DNA of 64,000 nucleotides, taken from contig WGMD01000002.1 of the NCBI GenBank assembly GCA_016125255.1, positions 248,001 to 312,000 of the forward strand. Reading direction: 5' to 3'. The DNA is from Planctomycetota bacterium. GTDB lineage: Bacteria > Planctomycetota > Phycisphaerae > Phycisphaerales > Zrk34. Below, piece after piece: positions 54,700 to 63,900 of the stretch; the stretch's first letter is position 1; each line of letters opens with the position of its first letter. Under the pieces are notes generated by a model, which was not told where the DNA came from, did no database searches, and saw only the letters and a program-made list of their open reading frames with translations. A program made the position numbers and the translations under genes.

Positions 54700-55548
54700 A
54701 TGTCCCGCACACCGATCTCCCTCCCGCAGCAGCGCAGCTTCGGCCAGACGATGCGCAAAGGGGCCTGGTGGCTCCCGTCGCTGCTGACGTTTCTGGGTCT
54801 GATGGCGTTCATCGTCTACTCGACATGGGCCGCCTTTCAAGGCGTCAACTACGCCTTCGGGCCGTACCTGTCGCCGATGTACTCGCCGCTGCTTTGGGAG
54901 GGGGCTGGCCAGCTTGTGCCGACGGGGCACGCATGGTTCGGCGCCTGGCCCGAGTTCCTGAAGATCGGCCTCCCGCTCACGCCGGCGTTTCTGATCCTCT
55001 GGGCCCCGGGCGGTTTCCGTTTCACCTGCTACTACTACCGCGGCGCGTACTATAAGGCCTTCTGGGCCGACCCGATCAGTTGCGCCGTCGGCGAGCCGCG
55101 CAAGAGCTACTGGGGCGAGCGCACATTCCCGCTCATCATTCAGAACATTCACCGCTACTTCCTCTACCTGGCGGTCATCTTCATCTTCCTGCTGGCCTTC
55201 GACGCATGGACAGCGATGTGGTTCCCGCCGGAGGGCGTCACCTACGCCGCGGCGCACGAAGCCGGGCAGCTCAAATTCGGCTTCGGCATCGGCACGCTCG
55301 TACTCATCATCAACCCCATCCTCCTCGGCGGATACACCTTCGGCTGTCACTCCCTGCGTCACCTCATCGGCGGGCGCAAGGATCGCGTGACCACCGCACC
55401 GATGGGCAAAAAGGCCTATGACTGCGTGTCCTGCCTCAACCGCAAGCACATGCTCTTTGCGTGGATGAGTCTTTTCTGGGTGGGCTTCACCGACTTCTAC
55501 GTCCGCATGTGCGCGATGGGCACATGGCACGATCTTCGACTCTTTTAA
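54700..55548 (+). CDS. Succinate dehydrogenase/fumarate reductase membrane subunit, large type
   Basis: This 282-residue membrane protein has about five to six helices (for example WWLPSLLTFLGLMAFIVYSTW, YFLYLAVIFIFLLAFDAW, LVLIINPILLGGYTFGCHSL). His residues in helices (NIHRYF, GCHSLRHL, NRKHMLFAW) could ligate haem. A CVSC pair precedes the last helix. It lies directly upstream of the flavoprotein and iron-sulfur genes, so it most likely anchors them and reduces quinone. It does not look like the short SdhC/SdhD proteins of proteobacteria. GGCGGAG before the ATG at 54700 supports the start. Confidence 0.83.
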   Translation: MSRTPISLPQQRSFGQTMRKGAWWLPSLLTFLGLMAFIVYSTWAAFQGVNYAFGPYLSPMYSPLLWEGAGQLVPTGHAWFGAWPEFLKIGLPLTPAFLILWAPGGFRFTCYYYRGAYYKAFWADPISCAVGEPRKSYWGERTFPLIIQNIHRYFLYLAVIFIFLLAFDAWTAMWFPPEGVTYAAAHEAGQLKFGFGIGTLVLIINPILLGGYTFGCHSLRHLIGGRKDRVTTAPMGKKAYDCVSCLNRKHMLFAWMSLFWVGFTDFYVRMCAMGTWHDLRLF

Positions 55549-55591
55549 TAACCGCCGCTCAACGAACGGCGCGTCCTTTGCGAGATCTTCG

Positions 55592-57406
55592 ATGTCTGAA
55601 TACAAGACCCATGAATACGACGTGATCGTCATCGGCGCCGGCGGCGCGGGACTCCGCGCCGCGATCGAGGCGTCGGCCCAAGGCGTCAGCGTCGGGCTCA
55701 TCTGCAAATCGCTCCTCGGCAAGGCGCACACCGTCATGGCTGAAGGCGGCATGGCGGCGGCGATGGCCAACGTCGATTCGCGCGACAACTGGCGCGTCCA
55801 CTTCGCCGACACGATGCGCGGCGGACAGTACCTCAACAACTGGCGCATGGCGGAGCTTCACGCCAAAGAAGCACCCGATCGCGTGCGCGAGCTGGAAGCA
55901 TGGGGCACCGTGTTCGACCGCACCAAGGAAGGCCGCATCCTCCAACGCAACTTCGGCGGGCACGCCTACCCCCGTCTCGCCCACGTCGGCGACCGCACGG
56001 GCCTGGAAATGATCCGCACGCTCCAGGATCACGGCATCCATCAGGGCGTCAGCGTCCACATGGAAGTCACCGTCGTCGAGCTGCTCAAAGACGGCAACCG
56101 AGTCGTCGGCGCACTCGCCTACGAGCGCGAGCACGGGCGGTTCCACCTGTTCAAGTGCAAGGCGATCGTCCTCGCAACCGGCGGATTCGGACGGGCGTTC
56201 AAAATCACCTCCAATAGCTGGGAATACACCGGCGACGGTCACGCGCTGGCCTATCACGCCGGGGCCGATCTGCTGGATATGGAGTTCATTCAGTTTCACC
56301 CGACGGGCATGGTGTGGCCCCCGAGCGTGCGCGGGATTCTCGTCACCGAAGGCGTGCGCGGCGAAGGCGGCATCTTGAAGAACAAAGAAGGCAAACGCTT
56401 CATGTTCGACGACATCCCGCCGCTCTACGCCAATCAGGTCGCCACCGACCCCGAAGAAGGCTGGCGCTACGTGACCGGCGACAAGAACGCCAAGCGCCCG
56501 CCGGAACTGCTGACGCGTGACCACGTCGCCCGCAAGATCGTCAAGGAAGTCAAAGCCGGCCGCGGCTCACCGCACGGCGGCGTCTTCCTCGATATCGCAT
56601 GGATCAAGGAAAAGATCGGCAATTCCGAAGAGCACATCAAAAAGAAGCTCCCGAGCATGTATCACCAGTTCAAGGAACTGGCCGGCGTCGACATCACCAA
56701 AGAGCCCATGGAAGTCGGCCCGACGACGCACTACGCCATGGGCGGCATCCGCGTCGACGGCGACACGCAGATGTCCACCGTGCCCGGGCTCTTCGCCGCC
56801 GGCGAATGCGCCGCTGGTCTGCACGGGGCCAACCGCCTCGGCGGCAATTCGCTCTCCGACCTCGTCGTCTTCGGCAAACGCGCCGGCGAGTACGCCGCCA
56901 AATTCGCCAAGGACCATTCCGCCGGCTCGATCAACAACGATCAGGTCGAAGCCGCCGCAAAATGGGCGCTCGAACCCTTCGACCGCGGATCCAATGGCGA
57001 GAACCCCTTCGCCATTCAAAGTGATCTGCAAACAATGATGCAGGACAAGGTCGGCATCGTCCGCGAGGAAGGTGAACTCAATCAGGCGATCGACGAACTG
57101 GCCAAGCTCAAGGCCCGCGCCGACAAGGCCGGAGCGGAGATCAACCGCGATTACAATCCCGGTTGGCACACGGCCATGGATCTTCGCAATCTGATGACGG
57201 TTTCCGAAGCGGCGGCCCGGTCGGCCCTGCTCCGCAAGGAATCCCGCGGCGCTCATACACGCAACGATTTTCCCGACAAATCCGCAGAATATGGCAAGGT
57301 TAATGCGATCTGCCGCAAGGCGCCCGACGGCTCCATGAGCGTCGAACATGTGGCGACCAAACCGCTGCCCAAGGAACTGGCGGACATCATCGAGGAGTTC
57401 AAATAA
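55592..57406 (+). CDS. sdhA: Succinate dehydrogenase/fumarate reductase flavoprotein subunit
   Basis: This 604-residue subunit oxidises succinate to fumarate (or the reverse). The FAD fold is YDVIVIGAGGAGLRAAIEAS, and the flavin-attachment region HTVMAEGGMAAAM follows. Conserved elements include FGGHAYPRLAHVGDRTG, FIQFHPTGM, THYAMGGIRVD, the GLFAAGECAAGLHGANRLGGNSLSD signature and the C-terminal LRNLMTVSEAAARSAL with ESRGAHTRNDFP. Its stop shares one base with the sdhB ATG (TAATG), so translation is coupled. The catalytic direction cannot be told from sequence; an aerobic succinate dehydrogenase is most likely. Confidence 0.95.
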   Translation: MSEYKTHEYDVIVIGAGGAGLRAAIEASAQGVSVGLICKSLLGKAHTVMAEGGMAAAMANVDSRDNWRVHFADTMRGGQYLNNWRMAELHAKEAPDRVRELEAWGTVFDRTKEGRILQRNFGGHAYPRLAHVGDRTGLEMIRTLQDHGIHQGVSVHMEVTVVELLKDGNRVVGALAYEREHGRFHLFKCKAIVLATGGFGRAFKITSNSWEYTGDGHALAYHAGADLLDMEFIQFHPTGMVWPPSVRGILVTEGVRGEGGILKNKEGKRFMFDDIPPLYANQVATDPEEGWRYVTGDKNAKRPPELLTRDHVARKIVKEVKAGRGSPHGGVFLDIAWIKEKIGNSEEHIKKKLPSMYHQFKELAGVDITKEPMEVGPTTHYAMGGIRVDGDTQMSTVPGLFAAGECAAGLHGANRLGGNSLSDLVVFGKRAGEYAAKFAKDHSAGSINNDQVEAAAKWALEPFDRGSNGENPFAIQSDLQTMMQDKVGIVREEGELNQAIDELAKLKARADKAGAEINRDYNPGWHTAMDLRNLMTVSEAAARSALLRKESRGAHTRNDFPDKSAEYGKVNAICRKAPDGSMSVEHVATKPLPKELADIIEEFK

Positions 57407-58149
57407 TGGCTCAGCGCACTTTCCGCATCTGGCGCGGGACCGGCGAGTCCAGCCAGTTCAAGGAATACACCACCGAGATCGGCGAGGGCATGGTCGTGCT
57501 CGACGCCGTGCATCAGATTCAGGCCGAGTCCGCGCCGGACCTGGCCTGCCGATGGAACTGCAAAGCCGGCAAATGCGGCTCGTGCAGCGCGGAAGTCAAT
57601 GGCATGCCGCGCCTCATGTGCATGACCCGCATCAGCGATCTGCCCGCTGATGCGCCGATCAGCATCGAGCCGATGAAGGCCTTTCCGCAGATTCGCGATC
57701 TGGTGACGGACGTGTCGTGGAACTACGAAGTGAAGATGCGCATCAAGAAGTTCAAGCCGCGCAAACCCGACAATGCCGACGGTTCGTGGAACATGCAGCA
57801 GGCGGACATCGACCGCGTGCAGGAATTCCGCAAGTGCATCGAGTGCTTCCTTTGTCAGGACGTGTGTCACGTTCTCCGCGACCATCACAAGCACGACGGA
57901 TTCTACGGCCCCCGCTTCTTCGTCTACTCCGCCGCCCTCGAAATGCACCCGCTCGACACCGAAGACCGCCTCGAACAGCTCAAGGACGACGGCAACATCG
58001 GCTACTGCAACATCACCAAGTGCTGCACCAAGGTCTGCCCCGAACACATCACCATCACCGACAACGCCATCATCCCCCTGAAGGAGCGTGTCGTCGACGA
58101 GTATTACGATCCCCTCACGCGCCTCTTCAGAATTTTCAAACCCAAATAG
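57406..58149 (+). CDS. sdhB: Succinate dehydrogenase/fumarate reductase iron-sulfur subunit
   Basis: This 247-residue electron-transfer subunit has the [2Fe-2S] cluster Cys set in CRWNCKAGKCGSCSAEVNGMPRLMC, the second cluster motif CIECFLCQDVCHVL, and the third in NITKCCTKVCPEHI. All three clusters are therefore accounted for. It links the flavoprotein to the membrane subunit encoded upstream. It is the last gene of this operon; the methyltransferase follows after 65 bases with its own -10 element. Confidence 0.95.
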   Translation: MAQRTFRIWRGTGESSQFKEYTTEIGEGMVVLDAVHQIQAESAPDLACRWNCKAGKCGSCSAEVNGMPRLMCMTRISDLPADAPISIEPMKAFPQIRDLVTDVSWNYEVKMRIKKFKPRKPDNADGSWNMQQADIDRVQEFRKCIECFLCQDVCHVLRDHHKHDGFYGPRFFVYSAALEMHPLDTEDRLEQLKDDGNIGYCNITKCCTKVCPEHITITDNAIIPLKERVVDEYYDPLTRLFRIFKPK

Positions 58150-58202
58150 TGACGAATCGCCCTGTTTAGCGGCGCCGCTCGCGGCGTGCTTCCCTTTTCG
58201 AC

Positions 58203-58208
58203 TACAAT
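58203..58208 (+). promoter_or_regulatory. -10 hexamer TACAAT abutting the methyltransferase ATG (leaderless start)
   Basis: TACAAT ends 6 bases before the ATG at 58215. No Shine-Dalgarno sequence is present, and no clear -35 was found. Confidence 0.5.
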
Positions 58209-58214
58209 CCCCCG

Positions 58215-59231
58215 ATGCCCACCCCGAAGATTCCCACCAACACCATCGCCGTCGGCGATTGCATTCAGACGATGCACGCCTGGCCCCGGGAGTCAGTCGA
58301 TCTGATCTTCGCCGATCCGCCCTACAACATCGGCTACAAGTACGACGAATACGAAGACCGCCGCGATGATCGCGAGTACATCGACTGGACGATGAACTGG
58401 ATCGACGCCTGCGCGGACCTGCTCAAGCCGACCGGGTCGATGTTCGTGCTCATCGGCGACGAGTACGCCGCCGAAACGCGCGTGCATCTGAAGGAGCTGG
58501 AGCGGGCGCACAAGCTTGTGTTCCGCAACTGGATCATCTGGCATTACACGTTCGGGCAGAACTGCAAGGCGAAGTTCAACCGTTCGCATGCGCATCTGTT
58601 CTACTGCGTGGGCTCCGCGGCTTTCGACAAAAAGAACTTCAAAGTCAGCGGCGGCATCGGCAAGAAGGCGACGCTCCCATTCACCTTCAACCGCGAAATC
58701 GTCGCCGTCCCCTCCGCCCGGCAGACGACCTACGGCGACGCCCGCGCCAATCCCGGCGGCAAACTCCCCGACGATACCTGGTACCTCCGCCCGCAGGAGG
58801 CCATCGACGGCGCCCCGGCCGACAATGCGCCGTGGTTTTTCGACCCCGATGGCGACACGTGGTACCTCTCCCGATTGTGCGGAACCTTCAAGGAGCGCGT
58901 CGGGTGGCATCCCTGCCAGCTTCCCGAATCGCTGCTCGAACGCATCATCAAAGTCAGCTCCAACGAAGGCGACATCGTCTTCGATCCCTTCACGGGTTCG
59001 GGCACCACGCTCGCCGTCGCCGCGCGCCTCGGTCGCCGCTGGCTCGGCACCGAGATGTCCGCTGACTACGCCCGCAAGGCGACGGAGCGCATCGAGCATG
59101 TGAGCGAAACCGGACAGACCATGCAGACCACGCTTTTCGACAAAGGCATCGTCATCGGCCAACCCAAGAAGAAGGCCGAGCCGCACCGTTCACCCAAGAC
59201 CGGGCGCCGCCGCCGATCCAAACAATCATGA
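58215..59231 (+). CDS. Orphan DNA (adenine-N6 or cytosine-N4) methyltransferase, beta class
   Basis: This 338-residue methyltransferase has the catalytic motif DPPY (residues 34-37 in LIFADPPYNIGYKYDEY) near the N-terminus and the SAM-binding motif FDPFTGSGTTLAVAARLGRRWLGTEM near residue 255. The order IV then I defines the beta class, which includes CcrM- and HinfI-type enzymes. The C-terminal tail is Lys/Arg-rich (KKKAEPHRSPKTGRRRRSK). No restriction nuclease or specificity gene is next to it, so it is probably a solitary, possibly regulatory methyltransferase. Its stop overlaps the next ATG (ATGA). Confidence 0.9.
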   Translation: MPTPKIPTNTIAVGDCIQTMHAWPRESVDLIFADPPYNIGYKYDEYEDRRDDREYIDWTMNWIDACADLLKPTGSMFVLIGDEYAAETRVHLKELERAHKLVFRNWIIWHYTFGQNCKAKFNRSHAHLFYCVGSAAFDKKNFKVSGGIGKKATLPFTFNREIVAVPSARQTTYGDARANPGGKLPDDTWYLRPQEAIDGAPADNAPWFFDPDGDTWYLSRLCGTFKERVGWHPCQLPESLLERIIKVSSNEGDIVFDPFTGSGTTLAVAARLGRRWLGTEMSADYARKATERIEHVSETGQTMQTTLFDKGIVIGQPKKKAEPHRSPKTGRRRRSKQS

Positions 59232-60220
59232 AGCAACCCCGCCCCGTTCTGATCGCATGTTGTCTGTCCCTGCTTGTCCTCACGACGAGCCGCGCCCTCG
59301 GGGCCGAAACTGATTTTCCGACGATTCGCTTCACCTCCTCGCTCGATCACTCCTCGCAACTCGCCCGGCTGTATCTGCCGCCCGAGTCGAATGAAAAGCC
59401 CGTGCCGCTCGTCGTCGTGCTGCACTCGTGGTCGGGCAATTACAAGCAGGAGTCTGATGACACGTCGGGTATGTTGCCCCATGCGATCGAGCGGCACTGG
59501 GCGATGCTCATGCCCGACTTCCGCGGGCCCAACGTCAAACCCGAAGCGTGTGCATCCGACCTTGCGGTGCAGGATATTCTCGATGGCATCGCGTATGTGC
59601 AGGCGCATGCGAAGATCGACCCGACGCGCATCTTCATCTACGGGGCCTCCGGCGGCGGGCACATGACGCTCGTCATGGCCGCGCGGGCGCCGAAGACTTT
59701 CGCTGCCGCGTCGGCATGGGTTCCGATCGCCGACCTCGCCGCGTGGCACGAGCAATCACAAAAGTTGCACAACAATTACTGGAAAAACCTCGAAGCCGTG
59801 ACCGGCGGCGCGCCCGGCGCTTCCCCCGCCGTCGATGCAGAGTATCGCAAACGCTCGCCGATCGTCCTGCTCGACAACCCCGCCGTGCGCGGCCTGCCCA
59901 TCGACATCAACACCGGCATTCAGGACGGACACACCGGCTCCGTCCCCGTCTCGCAGTCCATGCGCGCCTTCAACCTGCTCGCCAAACTCAATGGTCACCC
60001 CGAAGCGGTCATCCCCGATGACCAGATCGCCACGATGCGCGACGATCGAAAGGTCCCGCCGCCGCTGCAATGGCGCGGCCAAGACGAACCCAATCGCCGC
60101 GCCAAAATCCTCTTCCGCCGCACCGCCGGCCCCGTCCGCATCACCCTCAACGACGGCGGTCACAAAGGCGACCCCGCCCCCGCCCTGCTCTTCTTCGACC
60201 AGGTCATCGCCTCGCGCTAA
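59228..60220 (+). CDS. Secreted alpha/beta hydrolase (prolyl-oligopeptidase/esterase type)
   Basis: This 330-residue protein has a signal peptide (about 1-25, ending SRALGAE). Its alpha/beta-hydrolase fold has LVVVLHSWSGNY (oxyanion strand), the nucleophile elbow GASGGGHM with Ser at about 139, and candidate acid and His residues in the last third (NDGGHKGD). The closest pattern is the S9 prolyl-oligopeptidase family, many of whose planctomycete members are esterases. Its start overlaps the methyltransferase stop by 4 bases, although the functions look unrelated. The last 4 bases overlap the convergent nucleotidyltransferase gene. Confidence 0.85.
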   Translation: MKQPRPVLIACCLSLLVLTTSRALGAETDFPTIRFTSSLDHSSQLARLYLPPESNEKPVPLVVVLHSWSGNYKQESDDTSGMLPHAIERHWAMLMPDFRGPNVKPEACASDLAVQDILDGIAYVQAHAKIDPTRIFIYGASGGGHMTLVMAARAPKTFAAASAWVPIADLAAWHEQSQKLHNNYWKNLEAVTGGAPGASPAVDAEYRKRSPIVLLDNPAVRGLPIDINTGIQDGHTGSVPVSQSMRAFNLLAKLNGHPEAVIPDDQIATMRDDRKVPPPLQWRGQDEPNRRAKILFRRTAGPVRITLNDGGHKGDPAPALLFFDQVIASR

Positions 60221-60726
60221 CCGCCTTCGGCGTGTCTACGTATTTCACGAATCGCACGCAGTTGGTGAAGCGACTCGGAATCCTTCGCCCGAGCGATGTG
60301 CTCTTTGACTCGAATCAAATCGTCAAGACCAATCGTTCGTACGTTCATGCCGCTCAGTTGCCATGTCTCTGAGTGAGCCAGAAGCGCATCATAATCGCCG
60401 ATGGGCTCGATCCAGCCGAGCAGGTCCAATGGATCCATCGGCGTGTTGAATGTGAAGTTGGACCCCATCGCCAGCGTCCGTGCGTCGATCATGAAAGGTA
60501 GATCAGGCGGCGCGTCACGCAGCGTCACGCCGATTTCCCGAAGCGCACCGGCCAGACGTTTCAGATTCTCGTCCGTCCGTCGGTAACACAGATCGACGTC
60601 GTAAGTCAGGCGCGGACTGCCGAAAAGCACTTCCGCCTGCCCGTCGACAATCATGATCTCCACACCATGCCGCGCAAATACCCGAAGCAGACGCACCGTG
60701 GAATTGTCAGCCGATTCGCTGGGCAT
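60217..60726 (-). CDS. Nucleotidyltransferase-fold protein (AbiEii/DUF6036-like)
   Basis: This 169-residue protein has the minimal nucleotidyltransferase pattern FGSPRLTYDVDLCY, in which GS precedes the DxD pair, after a helix (LLRVFARHGVEIMIVDGQAEVL). The downstream LDLLGWIEPIGDYDALL and GLDDLIRVKEHIARAKDSESLHQL segments are typical of small NTases that appear in toxin-antitoxin or abortive infection pairs or as accessory enzymes. It overlaps the small gene upstream by 20 bases. The Gly of the usual GGxA motif before GS is replaced by DGQA, so binding may be altered. Confidence 0.78.
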   Translation of the reverse strand: MPSESADNSTVRLLRVFARHGVEIMIVDGQAEVLFGSPRLTYDVDLCYRRTDENLKRLAGALREIGVTLRDAPPDLPFMIDARTLAMGSNFTFNTPMDPLDLLGWIEPIGDYDALLAHSETWQLSGMNVRTIGLDDLIRVKEHIARAKDSESLHQLRAIREIRRHAEGG

Positions 60727-60904
60727 GCCGCTGCATCCGGAGTGTGGCAAGACGCTGATCGTAATTGCGCTGGAGCCGTTCTAATGGCGTGAGCTTGAGA
60801 TTGGCCCGGATCAACGACAAGTCCACGCCGTTCGCGTTCTGCTCCGCAAAGTGATTGCGGTCGCGCATCCACTGCACCAATCTCGGATCGACCGGCTCGT
60901 TCAT
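60707..60904 (-). CDS. Small protein paired with the nucleotidyltransferase
   Basis: This 65-residue protein (MNEPVDPRLVQWMRDRNHFAEQ at the start) has a helical middle (LSLIRANLKLTPLERLQRNYDQR) and no membrane segment. The LTPLERL-type stretch resembles small proteins often found before such nucleotidyltransferases; a partner or antitoxin role is inference. A consensus TATAAT (60911-60916 on the minus strand) ends 6 bases before the ATG at 60904, another leaderless-type start. The two genes overlap by 20 bases. Confidence 0.72.
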   Translation of the reverse strand: MNEPVDPRLVQWMRDRNHFAEQNANGVDLSLIRANLKLTPLERLQRNYDQRLATLRMQRHAQRIG

Positions 60905-60942
60905 CATTCCATTATATCGGCCCGGATCGCGCCCAAACATCG

Positions 60943-63900
60943 CTACTTCTCCACGATCATCACGCCCTTCATCACCAGCCAGTGTCCCGGGAACGTGCAG
61001 ATGTACGGATACGACCCCGGTTCCTTCGGGGCGTGGATGCGCAGCTCGAACGTCTCGCCCGGGTTGACCAGCGGCATCGACCAGAGCACTTCCTTCATTT
61101 CGGGAATGAAACTCTTCTTCATCCCTTCGTCGTTCTTGGCCATCTCGTTGCCCGCCATGCCGACTTTCATTTCGCTGCCCGGAGCGCAGATGACAAGGTT
61201 GTGGGCCGTCGCGTCCGGATTCACCAAGACGATCTTCACGGGCTTGCCCGCTTTGATGTGAAACTCCGTCGTGTCGTAAAGCAATTTCTCGGGCACCGTC
61301 CTGATTGTGACCACCTGCGGATTGAGCTTGTCGAATTTCTCGTTGGCGCGGACGGTCGCGGCGGGCAACGTCGTATTGATCGTGTTGGCCTTCTTCGGGC
61401 CGCTGGCGAGCATGAAGTGAATCAGGTGATGGTTGGCCGCCTGAAACGCCGGGTCGGGCTGCCAGATCGGCTTGAGCGCATCGAGCGTCTCGCGCAGCGC
61501 CAGCGTCGTGTAGTTATCCATCGGATGATCGAGCATCTTCAGTGCCGCCGCGATCGCGTCCTTCGATCCGTACCAGCTTGCCGCCATCGCCGCTTCGAGC
61601 CGCACCAGACCGTTCTCGTCGTCAGCGCACCTGGCGAGCAGTTTCGCATCGGGGTCGACTTGGTCATGCCAGAAGGCGAGCTGCGCCGTGGCCGCGGCGC
61701 GGGCGTGATGATCCTTGCAATTGAGCAATTGCACCAGCAGCGGACCGTTGACCGCGCGAATTCCCCGGTACATCCAGATCGCCTCCATCCGATGGTGATC
61801 CACTTCCGGATCGCTCCCATCAAGCTGCGCGACCCACTTGTCAAGCGCCGCTTTGACCAGAGCCGGATCGCGCTCGCGCAGTTCCGCGCGCACCGTGTAG
61901 CGCGTGCGGTACTCATAGGTCTTGAGCAGATCCAGCAGCTTCTCGATCGGCTCCCCGGCGATCTTCGGCGCGTCGACCAGCGGGCGATCCTTGGCGACGA
62001 CCCGCCAGATGCGCCCCGACTTCTTGTCCCGCCGAGTATCGCGCAGCGAGTACTGCGCGTGACCCTTGACCGGGTTGTACCAGTCGCAGATGTACAAATC
62101 CCCGCGCGGCCCGAACCGGACGTCGACCGGGATGAACGCCAGATCGCTCGATGCGATCAGCTCCCCGATCTTCTTCTCCTCATAGTGCGAGTCCATCTCG
62201 TTCCAGGCCTGAAGCTCGATCGTCTGCGTCGGCTTGTACCGCACGCGCACATAGCTGCCCTGCAATTCCTCCGGCCACTGGCGCGAGTAGATGAACTCCT
62301 GTCCGCACGTGCCGCTGTACGCCGGAATGTAGTTGCCGACGGGCACATGAAGCTGCGGGTACGGCGGATTGCGCACATGCACCGCCTCCGCGAACACCGG
62401 GTGACTGCCCACATGAAAGCCCCACTTGTCGAACGTGATCCCCCACGGATTCGTGCTGCGATACTCGCCGAACGGGACAAGCTGCTGCGTCGCGGGGCGG
62501 AATCGGAAGAAGCTCGAATCGTGCACCCGCACCGGACCGTACGGCGTTTCGATCTGCGAATACAGAAAGATCGATTCGCGGAAAATCAGATCGCCGTCCG
62601 GGCTCCATGCAAAATCGTGCAATGCATGATGCGAGTCGCTCGTCCCGAACCCCGTCAGAATCCGCTCGCGCGTGTCCGCCTTGCCGTCGCCGTCCGTGTC
62701 CTTGAGAAACATCATGTGCGGCTGATCCGACACGTACACGCCGCCGTTACCGAACTCGAAACTCAGCGGGATGTGCAGCTTGTCCGCCCAGGTCGTGCAT
62801 TTGTCCGCCTTGCCGTCGCCGTCGGTGTCTTCGAGGATGATGATCTTGTCGTCCTGCTCCTGCCCCGGCACGGCCTGCGGATAGCTCGTCGAGCACGACA
62901 CCCACAGCCGCCCGCGCGCGTCCCATCGCATCTGAATAGGGCACGCCAGCTCGGGAAAGTCCTCTTCCGACGCGAAGCAATTCACCTGGAAGCGCGGATC
63001 GATCCGGAACGATTTAAGTTCATCCGCCGGGCTCTTCCATTCATTGATCGGCCGATCGCCCGTGATCGCCGGGAGGACAAGCGTGTTGGAGTCATCGATC
63101 TTATCGGGCACCGTTTCGCCCTTGGCCAGCGCCGCGATGCGCGCGTCGCGATTGGCGATCATCTGGTCCCATTTGGTGAATTCCCCCGGGAAATTCACCA
63201 CGCCGTAGGGATTCTTCCGCTCGCCGTAAATGTAGGTGTCGTTGAGCGTGCGGTAGCGATGGAAGAACTTTTCGTTCTTGTCGAGAATCGCCTGTCGCAG
63301 CGATTCGTTGAACGTCGGCGGGTCTTCATGGAAACAGGATGCATAAAGTTGCCTGGCGAAAAGCTGATACCCCGCATCGTTGAGATGCACGCCGTTGATC
63401 GTCAACGGGCCCGCCTTCTTGTCCGACTGCATCGCCGCGAGCATCGGCGCGAGCACGTCGACGAAATCGATACCCTTGTCTTTCGCGACTTCCGCCATCG
63501 CCTGTGCATACAGCTTCTGATTGGCGATCGATTCGTGACCGTCCGGCATCGGGGCGCCAAGGTTCTCAAACCCGATGGGCGAGACGAGCACGATGCGCGG
63601 CGGGGTCTTGCCGTTGTACTTGTGCGTGAGCAGGTCATCAATGAACTTCGCCAAATCGCGCTTGAATCCCTCGACGCCGGCGGGCCCGTTGAAGGATTCG
63701 TTGAATCCGAACGCGGCGAAGATCACATCGGGCTTTTCGGTTGTCAAATAATCTTCAAGACTCGGCACATTCTCCGGCCGGGGGCGCAGCGATACTTCAT
63801 CCGCGCTCCACGCCAGAGTGCGGACGATCAGCGGATTGCCGGCATAGCGTTCCTGAAGCAGCGCCTCGAAGTAGCCGAAGTCCTGCGCACGGTCAAAAAG

